A stretch of DNA of 64,000 bases from contig NC_092028.1 of assembly GCF_042242105.1 (NCBI RefSeq), positions 10,711,338 to 10,775,337 of the forward strand, given 5' to 3'. Both the position numbers and the translations under genes were made by a program. The notes beneath the pieces were generated by a model. That model searched no databases. It was not told the origin of the DNA and saw only the letters and a list, made by a program, of their open reading frames with translations. Positions within the stretch are counted from its first letter, which is position 1, and each line of letters begins with the position of its first letter. Of this stretch, positions 23,501-37,371 are shown one piece after another. This stretch comes from Pempheris klunzingeri (taxonomy: Eukaryota > Chordata > Actinopteri > Acropomatiformes > Pempheridae).

Positions 23501-26500
23501 AAGCTCACTAGTGATGAAGAAGCAGATGGCTCATGTAGGTAGGCTGCTGCAGAAGCAGTAAAGTAATGCTATGGTAATTGCTATGAGCTTTGCTTCCCAA
23601 TGATATCCTTGCTCACCTTAGTAATAACAAACCAGCTCATTGCTGACCTCTGCTGAGTTGTTTTTTTTCCATGTACTTGCTGTAAATCATTTAGCTTGTA
23701 ATTAAGTATATGCCAATCAATACGTCATGTCAAATAATTGCTGTCTTTCGTTACGACGCAGTGTAACATGGCTTGAACCCTACTGTTGATGGCAGCACAC
23801 TATAATTATTCCATCATATATCATATTTATGAAGAGGAGTAATTTCTTCTATTTTTTTGATCACTGATTCTAATTTTGCATTGCATTGAAGAGATTTTTT
23901 TGTTTTAACAGAGACTAATAAAACCTTTAGGAGACCCCATCTGTTAGAATCCCCCTTCTTATTATTTTTTAATCATTTGCAAAAACTAAAACTAAACTGA
24001 ATAAATTGCCCATCCTGCTGACATTGTGTGTGCCTTTCTGTGTGGGTGAGATCTCTGAACATAGGTAGAGCGATAGATAGATCACGTTACTGTGGGGCTG
24101 TGTGCATGTGTGGTTTTGTCAGATATTTAGGTTTAGCAGGGTGACAACACAACCACGTGTGGTTGTCGTGCTTTTGTGCAAATGTGTGAGAAGCTCTCAC
24201 ACTTGACAGCATAACTTTATGTTGTGTGTCTCAGACTATGTGCAGGACAGAGCCACAGCCTGTGTGCCATTTTGTAAAGATATACAGTGGGTGACAGCTT
24301 GCATGCTTATTATTTTCTTTCTCAGAGGTACATTCTTGTCACGGTCAGCATCTCACCTCTATCAAAACAGTGCAATAGAGAAGTTGAAATAAAGTGCAAG
24401 AGAGAGGGGGATAGAAACATGCTGAGGTAGAGGGGAAACGGGCAGTGTATGAAAGATGCAATGTCAGTGGAGGGAGAGAGTAAAACACATGTGAAGACAG
24501 AGAGACAGGAAGAGTGTGTCTCACCTCTGTCAGTGCAGTGTGCAGGGGCCAGACCCAGGTAGCAGTACAGGTAACTTAGGGCAGGTAGAAGGCTCCCTGT
24601 GCTGTTAGGCTTCAACCGCCCTGCTATATTACTCACTGACACACATACACACATTCAAGTCTGACAGCTCACTTGTCTAATAGTTTATATACAGTGCTCT
24701 CAAATGCATTTAATAAACATTTCATTCAAGAGAAACATTGAGAAATGATGTGACAGACTGATAGAATGTAACAGGATGTGTCTCGCCATTTACTGCCTGT
24801 CACGTCATGTCTCCCACCAGCTGGTAAATACTGAATTAATCTGATCTGCCAGTGAAAATGTCAAAGATGACAGGCTAGACAGTATAACTACCAACACAGA
24901 ATGGGATTCCTTAGTGCAGTAAAAAGACAAAAACTAAGTGGTACAGAGGCGTGAAAGAGGGATGAGGAGTGTCGACATTAAGGCAAAAGCAAATTTGATT
25001 CTAATCATGATGAGCGTAGAGTTCTAATCTGCCAGACATGTCTAGTACATTTCTGAAGAGCCTGTTCATTGGCAGATGCTGCACTCCTTTGAGTAGGTGT
25101 GATGATATTAAATCAAAGAGCAAAGCCTCTACTTAGGGAATACAGGTGAATGCAGAGATAGGTGCGCAGAACTCAGCAGCATAACCAACAATGTGTTGCA
25201 CAGAGAGATACAGTATGTCTTAGTGCTGCTACTAGATTATTATGTGTCTGTAATATAGTATGCAAGTGCTTGGTTTAGTGAGTAGCCTGAATGTGTTGTG
25301 TGCCTGTATTGTTACAGCACATATGAGTGTCAATATGAGGAAAAACAATGTGTGCGTGTGCCTGTAATGTAGCAAGCATTTTATTGAATCCGCCTCTAAT
25401 GTAAGGTGTTAGACTACACAGAGTAATGAAAACAATGTAATAGTAATAATAATAATAATCCTTTATTGATCCCCATGGGGGAAATAAAGGATTATTATTA
25501 TTAGCATTATAGGAACTGTGTGTATTTATATGCAAATAAATGAGGGCTGTGGCAAGGAGAGCTACACTCAGTATGACTGCCAGCAACACCTTTTGACCTC
25601 ACCGTGGTACAGCAGCTTGAAATGCACTCCGTCCATCTTGCTATAGGAGGAAGATGAAGGCGGGTCACTGGCCTGTGTCACACAAAGCAGCTTCAGCACC
25701 AGAGGGAGTGAGTTCACTGCTAAACCCAGAAACAAAGAATGACATATCTAAACGTGCATATATGTAAACACACACACACAGTGAAAGTGCTGTGTAGGTA
25801 AAGAGAGATAACTGTATGTTGGTGTGAGAGAGGGAAAGATGAGGGAGTGGCACGCAGGTAACAGACTGCCTGAAAAGCCTGAATTAGCATTTCACTTCGC
25901 CTCATTACTTAGTCTGACACCTGATGTTCCCAGAGTAGACGAAAGCCAAAACAATGCTCAAACAAACACTGTTCAAACTGTGACAAGGAATTTCTTAAAC
26001 AAGTGAGAATGACTTTGTGACTCGAATATATATTAACTCCATGACGTCCTGGTGTACCAACAAGGGATGGCTGGAGCACAGTTATTATCAAAAGGGGGCA
26101 AGAAGAAGAAGTAGTCACCACATCTTGATAGGAAATATTACAAATTACTATCCACACTTGAAATAACAATATTCTGGATCTGAACCCAGAGAGGGTTAAG
26201 AATGAAAAAAAAGACAAAAAAGAGAAAGGAGAGAGGAAGCGTGAAGAGGGAGTAAAAGGAGACAAAGTGCAAGAGTACTCTAACAGGAAGGAGACTGGAG
26301 GAAGATCAGGCAGAATAGTCATCTACATTCTTCTTTCACCCCTGTAGTGCAGAACATTAAAATGTCTCCCCTTAGGATGCCGCCGCATTAGAGGCTAATA
26401 TAAAGTATATATTAATGCAAATTATGGTGGGCTGAACTGGAACACGTGCACAGATAACGGTCTGTAATCCCCACAGGGCCTAAGATGAGCAGAAAGGCAG

Positions 26501-29500
26501 GCAGAGGCTAACCACGGCAACAGTTTCTGAATCCCCAGCTGACACAATGGTGTTGTGCCCTTCAGCTGAGCTCATTAACCTGGTCAAGTATACAGTCATA
26601 ATAACACCATCTGGCAGACACCTCTACCAAAAGCGCTTCACAGCACCAGACGTGTGTGCATGTAATACACTGGAGATCGAACCCATAAGACTGAAAGTGT
26701 TCATGCCCTACTTTATTTGTGCATTTGATTTCACAAGATCCAAACCAACCAAACATGCGTGATGATGGCATGATCACACGGTATTATAGATTTACTAAAC
26801 TGCTTAAGCTGGTGTCACATTATCGATTCAGAGGAAACTGTAATTAATTGTAAGAAGACTTATGTCTGATGTCTGACAGCTCAATAGACTCTGGAGCAGA
26901 CAATTAACAGGAAGCAGAACTGTTCTGTATATTTAAAGGCATCTGCGTCTGTAACAAATAGGTTACTGTACATTATCAAAAAAACACAATAGGCTTCTAT
27001 GGAAGTCAATGTTCCCCTGGCCCGTCTTTGCTTAATTTATGCTATCTGAAATACAGAATTTTTGGATTAATACAATTAAAACAAAGACGGCACCAATCTA
27101 ATAGAGTTTCCCTCTCTCAAACATATATAAGACCATAAAATCTGTGTGCGATAGCAACCTTATGCACACTGATACTACTGTCTGTTGAAACAAAATCAAT
27201 ACTATACGCTTAATTCGGTAGAGCCATCTAGATAAACAAGTATCTCATTTCCCACCGTCTGTCCTGACAAAGGATGTTGGGAGAATTCGTTTTAACAGAG
27301 GATTAATGGTTCTTCCCTTCCAACATTAATCAGAAGTGACAGTGTTCTGGGAACTACTTTGCCATTTCAATCCAATTTAAAAACAACCAAGTTTCTCGAG
27401 AGACTTTGTGATTACATTCAGTTAAAACCAAGTTAGCCTGGCAGGACAGTTAAAAGAAAGAGCACTACCACATGCCACATTTACTACATATTAACTAACC
27501 ATAATGCATAACTATAACCATAACTAACTAGAACATAGTAGTATTTCAGGCTGTGTTAAGCATTCTTGACCAGCTGTTCTTTGGCAGTTCTATTCAACAC
27601 AACCTTTCATGTGTTTCAAAGGTGCCCTTGAATAAGACAATGAATAATTATATAATCCAACCCGTGTGTAACTTTGTTTTAACCATCAGAAAGAACATGC
27701 TGCCGGGGAGAACGACCCGACGAACATAAATCCACATAGGTATTCTTTCAAATGATCCAATATGTGAGAATACTTAAGCTAAGTGCTTTCCATTATGTTG
27801 CAAATTCAAGTCGTGCCAAATTGATCTATAAATCCATGAACAATATTTTATAGATGTTTTACTGCTGTGTATGGCAGCTGTTATTTTCATGTCATTTAAA
27901 TCCCTGTATAATTTGTTCACCTACATCGTTTCATAACATTTATGCTATATTTTATTTTGTGGTAAAACAACACAGAATTAACGAGCTTGCATTATTTAAT
28001 TAAATGAAAATTGGTATCTTAAGTATCAAAAGGTCTGACAAATGAACTCTATGTATTTCCAGTGGCCACAGTAACCTTGAGTTGTAAATGGTTCTCTTGT
28101 AATGTCTTCATCTCATCAAATCTTTGGTGTACAGAGTGTGAGGCACACTGTGTCGTGCCATTTCTGTGGAGAGACATTTAACTAGCGATAGCTTTCAAGT
28201 CAATGGAGATCAGAGATTTAACAGCCCAGGTGTGGCTGCTGCTGCTGGCTGTTTATAAAGTAGAGACTTAATTAAGTAACTCTTTCAGTGTTTGCTGTGT
28301 GGGGGGAAAAAAAGACTGTCACGGTAAATTTGTTCTATTACATCTCACAGTGCGGGAGCCCACTGGGTAAACCTGTGAATGTATGTATATGTGTGTGTGT
28401 GTGTGTTTGTGTATGGGCTTGCTTTGAGAAGGGAAGAGGCAATTTCAATAAAAGTTTTAATACGTAAGATTCAGGCAGTTAGAAAATAAAACACGGTCTG
28501 CTGCATAGTGAAACATAAACTAAAGGGAGTAAACAGCAACATTTACCTCAATCTGTCAACTATAATTAAATGTTTGAGCACTTTAATGAGATATAACTTG
28601 GCGTCAAACAAAATCAGTTGGCATTAATCTGGATACACAATTGTGAATGATGAAAAAAAATCTTTGCAAAAATGGGTGATATTCTTTTGTGAGAGGAAAC
28701 TGAATGTATAGCTGCAGCCGAGGATTATGTAGCCCTAAGACTGAGAGAGCTATTAAGATATTAGCGAGCATTCCTGGGTCTGAACTTCAGTGGATGACTA
28801 AGCTAAAAGGTTTGAAAACCCGAAAACTCAAGAATAATGACTGGTCACTCCTTAAAGGGTGTAATGTGTCAGCACAGCAGAGGCAAGTAATCCTTCATAG
28901 ACAACAGTGCAGGCTTCAACTTCAAAAGACAAAAAACAAATGACAGTTTTATGGCCAATGAAGAGGTTACCTTGTGAAGTGATGTCACTTTAGTGAATGT
29001 GTTTTAAATGAGGAGAACAGGTCTGTGCATGTGATTTTCTAATGCGTGTGTGCATGCATTGGCAGTGTGACATTGGATCCTACGTAGATGTGATCATCTC
29101 CAACAAGAGAGAGGGTGCAGTTCAGAGCACAGTCCATTTAAATCACACATAATGGAATTGCACATAATATATTCACAACTCTGTGATTGAGGCACATTAA
29201 TTTCAAATGAATGAATCCATTACTGCTTCAACACTGCGCTGCAGGTGAATGAAGCTGTCATAAAGGATTCATGTTGTGTGATTCATCTCTGCATTTCCTA
29301 TGAATTGCTAGTAGAAGTGTAAATTAAAACCGCTGTTATAAGTTTCATCACATCTCCATGATGCTTTCCTGAGATGATTTTGAAATTCAACAAATTCTAT
29401 AAAATGTTAACACTGCAATGCATCACTTTTTCTGACATCTTCCATTACAGAACACCTCACCTCATCTATTTTAATAAACTTGAGCACCAGGATAGCCGCA

Positions 29501-32500
29501 TTGAACTTTGCAAGACTTCTGCCTCAAAACATATATTGTTTTTTGTTGGGGATACAACAGGTATTTATATGGTACTACTATAAATCTATATACTCTGTTT
29601 TAGTTTATGTTTCTTACCTTGTGCAGTGTGTCCCTGTCCAAGCCCATGGCCCATGTTCTCCATGCTAAGTCTCTGTAATGCCTGAAGGAGGGCTGTCCTA
29701 AGACTGGTGCACAAGTCAGATTCATACTCTTTTTGACCACTCAAAAGAACTTCTAGCACCCCCAGGGCTCGCCCTGCGAGGGGGGCTTCCCTGGTGCAAA
29801 CCATATCCTGTAGTCATACAGGGAGTCAAACAGAAACAGATATAATATTTAAGACAGATTAATTTAGAATATCATTTTCTACCAGCATAAAGCACCAACA
29901 ATGCAGGTTAAAATGTGCTTTCCACAAACTATGAAGCCCAGCTCTTATTTCAGGCTTAATGAATAATTCTAGTTGGACGTGAAACAAAGCAACACATCAT
30001 TTAAAAGTATCCTCACTTTAACGTGGCCAATTTCTTAAATTCAAACTCCTGTCTTGGATCTCTGGTTCTTACCAGGAGGGTCAGTATGACAGGAGGGTAC
30101 TTCTCTATCAGAGTCAGCAGCTCTACAGTTTCTTTGTCTGGCTCCTGATCCTGCCTCTCATCTGCAGCTCTTTCACAGCTTTCGCTCTTCTCTCCCTTCT
30201 CCTGTATGTCTGCCTGTACCCAAGGATGAAATCCAACCACCTTTTCATCAATTGTTCAAAAGGAATTAAAAGACACAGACTGATCTCTGTTGGAGTGATA
30301 TTATTTGTCGAGACTTGTTGTGAGTGAAACGAGTTAAGTGTGTTCAGTCAAATTATTCATTGAGGAATGCATTCAAATCTGAGATAATGAATCAATTGAA
30401 GTGAAACAATTGTTCCCTTACCATGGTCTGCTCTGCATCTGCGTGCTGTGCTTGCCAGGTCAACCAAAGTTCCAAGACCAGGGGCCCAAATTTCTCTGTT
30501 AGCTCCGGATAGCAACAGATGAAGTGGAGGAGTGCAGGATGGTGAATGTAGAGGGAAGAGAAGCTTTGGCAGGAGGAGAGTGCCTTGCTGATGCAGTTAA
30601 AAGCAGCCTTGAGTAGGTTGGTAAAGAAAGATTGAAAAAGCCAAAAGTCCTTTTTTGAAATGAGTGCACACAAACACACAAAAAAAGATGACAGTTTTGA
30701 AAATAATTTTCTTAACAACCTAAATGTGACACTGCTTTTAAACCCCATGGAGGTAGAGAGCCCTCAGCCACAGCAGGGTGCCTCCTGTAATCTATTGCTT
30801 ATTAATATTCATTGTCAACATAAAGTATATACTGTATGTACTTAAGTTTGCCACATAATGTTCTTTGAACTAAAGAGAAATACAGCTTTAGAGTTAGAGT
30901 AAGCTCTAGAGTTGAAAGTGTATCGTTAGAAAAAGGGTGAGCTATAATTAATATTCTTTTTCTTCTGAATCGTCTCCAGCAGAATATGGATTTTGCATCA
31001 AAAGATGAATATGAGCTGTCAAGCTTTGATTCTTTGACTATATTCCATGGCTTCAACATAAAGGGTTTCCATATTACACAGCACAGAACTCTAGCTGTAG
31101 TACATGCTGTCCTCTTTCTCTGTGCACGAGAGGAACATCACATTGAACACCTTAATCTTGACACCTTTATGTTGCATTGCTTGTTGGTAAACCTATAGTA
31201 GAGGCAGTGTTAGGTTGATTCACAGAACAGAATATAAAATAGAAGATCTCAGAATGAGGCACACTACTCAGCCGCAAATGTGTGTTTTGCTAAACACTGC
31301 AAAGCGATACAAAGCAAAACAGTTAAAGGTTTTGATTTCTGTCCAGTTAACTAATCAGTGTTACCCCTTGGAGGCTGGGGCTCTTGTCCTGTGTCATTGC
31401 CAGCAGGTAGAGGGCAGAGCGGAGCACAGAGCGAGGCAGGGCACAGCCGCCCTGCTCCTGTACTGACTGCAGCAACCACACAACACTGGAGAACACTGTC
31501 TGGTCTGGGAGGAGCCTGGATCACACACACACACACACACACAGGCACAATAATGATGACATTAAGTCAGTTAAGACATTACAAGCACACATAAATGTGG
31601 CTAAACATCCACATTTGACTGTATAAAAGCGCGCACGCACGCACACACACACACACACACACACACGTAAAACACACCACAGCAGACATGCTCAGTATGA
31701 GGGCAATCAGGTGGACAAACTCACAAAGTGCTCCAGAGGCATGTTGTCTCAAACTTGTTATCTCTCTTTCTCTTGCAAAAAACACACATATCCGCAAACA
31801 CAGTCACTTAGAATGTATACCGACACACGGACATGCACACATCCTATCCCTGAGTACACATACACTACACACACTCACACACACACACACTCACTCAGCC
31901 CTCCCACGCTATGTAAATCTCTGGCCACAGCTCCCATTAATCTTGATGAGACCACACAGTGGCAGGGAGAGGCTTTCATCCTCTTCCCTGGGGGGTAATG
32001 CATAGCCGAGGTTCCACAGAAGGACAGATTAAACTTTCCATAGAAGCCAAAGTATCTCTGAGGTCATAAAATATGTACTTAAGAACACCCTCAATGGGCC
32101 GCAGTAGTGTCGCTGGAGCAGGGAGAGAGCTACAGCCACAGCCGGTTTCTTGGTAGAGCCAGGTAATATATTGGTATAACTTTGATACTCTGTGATATGA
32201 CACCAGATATCATGTGGAATTTTGGTTATTTTGGTTATTTGACTACTTTGATACAGCTCTAATGTTGCCTTTTCTGTTCTGAAGGGCTGCACTACAGCAA
32301 ACTGGGGCTTTGTGATTTTTTTTTTTTTTTTTAAATGTGTTTTGAAAGGTGTTTTTCTTGTGATTATTCATGTCTTTTGTTGCTTGATGCTATTCTGTGC
32401 CATGTAGTGGCCAATCCAAATTGTGTGTGAGCACTGTATTACCTGTCTCCTCTCTGCAGGGCAAGGTGTAGCATTATCAGCAGAGAGTACTGAGTGGCCC

Positions 32501-35500
32501 TTGGTCCTTTATATTCACACAGCTGGAGCCCCGGCGCCTCACACAGCAGAGAGGGCCAGTCTGAGAGACGACAACACAGAGAGGGAAGGTTGTACAGCAG
32601 GAGATTCTCCACCTCCTCAACATCTGGGGGATGAGCAGGGAAATAAACCAGAAACAGAAAGGAAAAGGGTTTAGTAATCAATGCTAGAAACAGGAACACT
32701 AGGGAGTTATAGGGAAAGACAGAGAGTGACAGACAAGACAAGGAAGAGGGAAGAATATGGATGAAGGAAAGAGATGGATGGAATTAAGTAAAACGCAGCA
32801 AAAGAGGCCCCTGGGCTTCATTTACAAAGAAGCATTACTCACCCACTTTGTGTTTACAACTACAGCAAAGCCAAAGCTGAGGTTTATGAATAAATCATCT
32901 GGGGTTGAAAACGATTGGGTTTACATCAATTCCACACTTTTCAAAGTATCTATGTTGTATCCAAATATAAAGCCAATATCAGCTTTTAACTTTATCTACT
33001 TTATTTAATTACTATAACAATCTTTCAATCAATCAATCTTTATTTATATAGCGCCAATTCAATTGCCATTTTATGTATATCTGCAAAGTTAAAGAATTTT
33101 TTTTCACATAAATGAGGTAAGATGAAAAAAAGCATGTGGAATGACAGCCGTATGAAAGGGAACAGTAAGAAGGAAAGTGAAACTGCAAGGGAGAGGTGGA
33201 TGAAGATAAAAGACACGAGGACCAGTGTGATACAGTGCTGAGAAAGCCTTCCACGTCTTCGATGACTGGAGGATTGAAAGACTTGGACACGGGGCAAAAG
33301 AAAATGATATATGTAAATAAGCAGCACTCCATAAAATGTTAAAAGAGAAAAAAGACATGAAGATATGAAGCACAGCAGGGAAACTGGAATTTTTTCTCCT
33401 GAAACACCTAAAAGACTAGGACAATCAGCACCGTGACGCTGCCTGCCGTTAGGGAACTGGAGAGGGGGGGGGCGCGAAGGAAGGAATGATCCGGAGAGGG
33501 GGATGAAAATGAGATGCAGCTTATAAAGAACTGAGATAAAACATCACAGGAAGAGAAGAGAAGAGAAATAGGAGAGAAAGCAACTGAAACACGGCGGAAA
33601 GAAATTGGTGCTGTGCAATGTGGGTTCTTACAGGTCTGGATAAAAAGATGTTACTTTAATTGTGGAGTGAGGACGAAAACGACACCATATGCAGCGTCAC
33701 AAGAAAGCAGGGGCAGAGCGAAGAAAAGAGTGGCAAAGAATGCACAGGGATATAGGTCACTGATGCATGACTATACACAGACTATAAAGCCACAGCAGGG
33801 TCTGTAGGGAGACAGACTACCAATCAGACAGAGGGGAAACAAAGTAAAGAAGGGAATGGGAGTCAAAGAAATACAGAAAGAGGAGGAGAGATAAATATAA
33901 ACAGGAACCAGAGGGGGAGGCAGCCAACTTGTAGACGGCTGTAAACCCATGACAAAGCAGAGAGCAATATGGTCTAGGGGGACTACTGTGGAGAAACAAT
34001 AAGAAATAAATGGTGTTTTTCAGAAAACCAGAGGAAAACAAGGCACCAATGCAGCCGTCACCCTCAGGGAGCCGAGGGGAGACTCAAAAACAGAGGCAGA
34101 GAGAAGAATAGAAGAATGTCTCAACGGGGGCCTCAAAGGGAGGACTGGGAGAGAGAGGAACACAAGGACAGACAGATGAAGAAGACGAGACGCGAAACAA
34201 CAGATGGGAGAAACACAGCAAACAGACCAACAAAGTGGGCCGCATTGACATGTCGCCTCCTGCTTAGGTTTTGATCAACAAAAAATAATAAAGAGCAACA
34301 TTTTCTTGAATATTCACGCTGCTGTTATGAAGCTCAGCACAAATTCAATGAAGGCAACTATCTCTATGCCACATTTATTCTCATTTCTCCCTCTTTCTTA
34401 TTACTCTTTCAGCAAAATCAACAAGCTTTGAATCTGTTCTCCTCACTGCTGCCGTCAGCTGTTGTTCAGACCCTCCTCCACCCCCCATTTCACCTCCAGT
34501 TTTCATCACTTCAAGCACCCAGGTTGAGTCATCAGAGGCCTGCTCCTTTTCACATCCATCCAGTTCCTCGGCCATTCTCTTCATCCTACCACCACCAACG
34601 TTCAGACTACATCATCACCACCATCAGTGTCTAGGTTACATGCTATACTACTGAGGTAATTGCCAAAGACTCTTCACATTTCTTATCTCTACTGTGCACC
34701 CTGTCAGAAAATATTTAAATGTAGTCATTCCTCATTGAAATATGATTATCAGACAGCTATACAAAAGTACAAACGATAAGCCTGTTGCAATAAATCCACA
34801 ACATTAAAAAGTAATTCAATCCACAAAACAGTGTCAGAGAGGGTGTAAAGAACAAAATAGTGAGGAGAAACAGCAAAAATATGTCACTTTTTGGACAAGA
34901 AAAATATCTCACATAACATGGAATGGTAAAAATCAAGATGAGAGAAAGGAAAATGAAACGGAAACAGATAAAGGTGATGAAAGCGAGGAAGATGGTGACA
35001 GACAGCAAACGGGAGTATAGCTCCACACAACTCATTACTCACAGCCACAAACGCAGAGACAAATACACACACAGCATGCATGAAAGCGCGCACACCTACA
35101 CACACTTGCTGGTACAAGTCTTATGTCTCATTATCTCAGAGGAGTATTTTACGCAATTCTCTTCTCAATGTCACATAAAGCCTCCTGGGAACAAATGCAA
35201 TTTCCAATAAAATGTTTTCTTACTTTTGACTCTTTAATAATAACATTCACTTAATTTCACAAAATCAGATGCAAGGATCCTATAATTGGGAGTGTTGGGA
35301 TGTGTATTGTTACAATGTGCACTGACATTGAAGAAACTTAGCATCAGCTCTTTCACAAGGCCCTTGCAATCAGCAAGCAAATGCAGTTCAGTGCTCAAGT
35401 CAAGGCCATTTCACACATTCAAAGTGTTTTGCAGTACATGCATCTAGGTACCATCATTTCATTCTGCCTGGGAAGCTACACATCATTTAGTGACTTTGCA

Positions 35501-37332
35501 AACACGTTTCTAAAATGGTATCATCAGCTTGTCGGATCCTCCTTCTGAACAGGATTACCTTAATATAGGAGAACAGGTGCCTGCATTAGGAATTGAATTC
35601 TTGTTTAATGTTGCTGATGTTTAAAGTCAATATAAAGAGAAAAGGAAGGGTGGGGTGTGAGCGTGAAAGAGAAACTGAGCATAAACTGAAATGTAGCTTT
35701 ATTGACTTTTTCAGTAAAAAGTAATACTAATATAATAAACAGTATATAGTATAGTATAATACAGTAATGTAATTTTGTCAGTTTATAGTTTAAATTCAGC
35801 TGGGAATGTATTTCAGTACACAGTACGCAAACAACAAATGGTCAGTCAAGTCAAAGTGTCTCCACAGGTATTTATAGGTGGGCATTTCAGTGGACACTAA
35901 AAATTGTGATAAAAGCAACTCACAAAGTTGTATTTCAACTATCACAAAAAACATAAACACAAACAGCTGAAGTGTTGAACAGTATCAACTGCTCTGTTCA
36001 ACTCTTCAACAGTCTCCGGTAACTAGTAGCATGACATCATTGCTTGGAAGTTGACAGGAACAACAGCGTTTTTCTGCTGCTGCATGTAGCTCTGTGAGAG
36101 TGTGTGCACATATTTGCATACCGTGCTGGTAAGCGCCAGAAGCAGGGTCTGACTGGGAAAGCAGACACATGCTGAGTTTCTGTAGAAAACCACAGCAAGA
36201 TGCATTCAGATTTGGGTTCCTGAAATAATTGGTAAGAGGGAGAAATACACACTAGAGTCAGAGACAATAAACGCGTAATGAGAACAGGAGAAGTGCAGGA
36301 ATAAATGAAGAAGAGACATGAAGAGACAAAAACAGCATACAATGCATATACATAGAGCTCCATGGTGTAATGGTGCAATGGTGCAATGGTGTAGGGTGAA
36401 TTGTGCGACACAGGACAGGATGTGCGTCAGCTTGGTCGTTTGAAATATGAAGCACAGGCTTCAGTTTCATTACAGCTAAGAGCAGGGGGGCCTAAAACCT
36501 ATCGAGTCAACCACATTTATGACCACACTAACACACACTGAAGCACAAACAGACACCCACTGAAGCACAAATGCTCACATGGACAAAACGGAAAAACACG
36601 CACACACACAGAGCAGGCTTCGGACCTGCAGATCTGTTGCTCTGACACAGACATACTGCTGGGAAGAAAAAAAAACAAGTGACTCCGAAATGACAGGTGC
36701 CTCAGTCGTGTTATCGGTCTCATTGTTCAATGCGCTCTGACAGGGAATGATGATAAGAACTCAACGTTCTGAGCCACCACACAAAAACACAAACACACAC
36801 ACACACACACACCTTACAATACTTTGCTAATTTCTGTGTATATGTGTGCAAGTGTCCTCAGGTTATACTGTTACACTGTACAGTACCTGTTTCCCACACA
36901 GAGGAGCCCTTTGTGTTCCAGAGCAAGCTTGTAGAAACCAGAGGATGCTGGAAGGAAGAGGAGTTGAAGAGCGGAGAACAAAGGTAGGATGAGACAGAAA
37001 GAAATGAGAAAGAGGTGAAGGATGGCAATAGAAAAACTCTATTTATGTAACACCTTTCGAAATAAAATATCACAAGCGGAGGAGAAAAACAAGATAATTA
37101 AATATTTTAAGTATTGTAAGTCTATTAACTGAAAGCTGAAAACGGGACATAAATTGTCAGTTGTTTTTTCAGAACAAAAAAGGAGCACGTAACGAAAAGG
37201 GGCATTAAAAGATCATGGTTGTCAGCAGGGGTTTGACAGTTCAATGGTTTAAAAGTACTCAGAAAATGAAGGAGAAAGAGGAAGATTGAGAGGAAAAGAA
37301 GGTAGACAGGCATTTGATAATGCAGAGGATGA

Positions 37333-37371
<39 letters not shown>

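Noticed and set aside
37037..37075. Possible second fish-repeat tail (TTTATGTAACACCTTTC)
   Set aside because: It resembles TTTATATAGCGCC only loosely and is too short to call.
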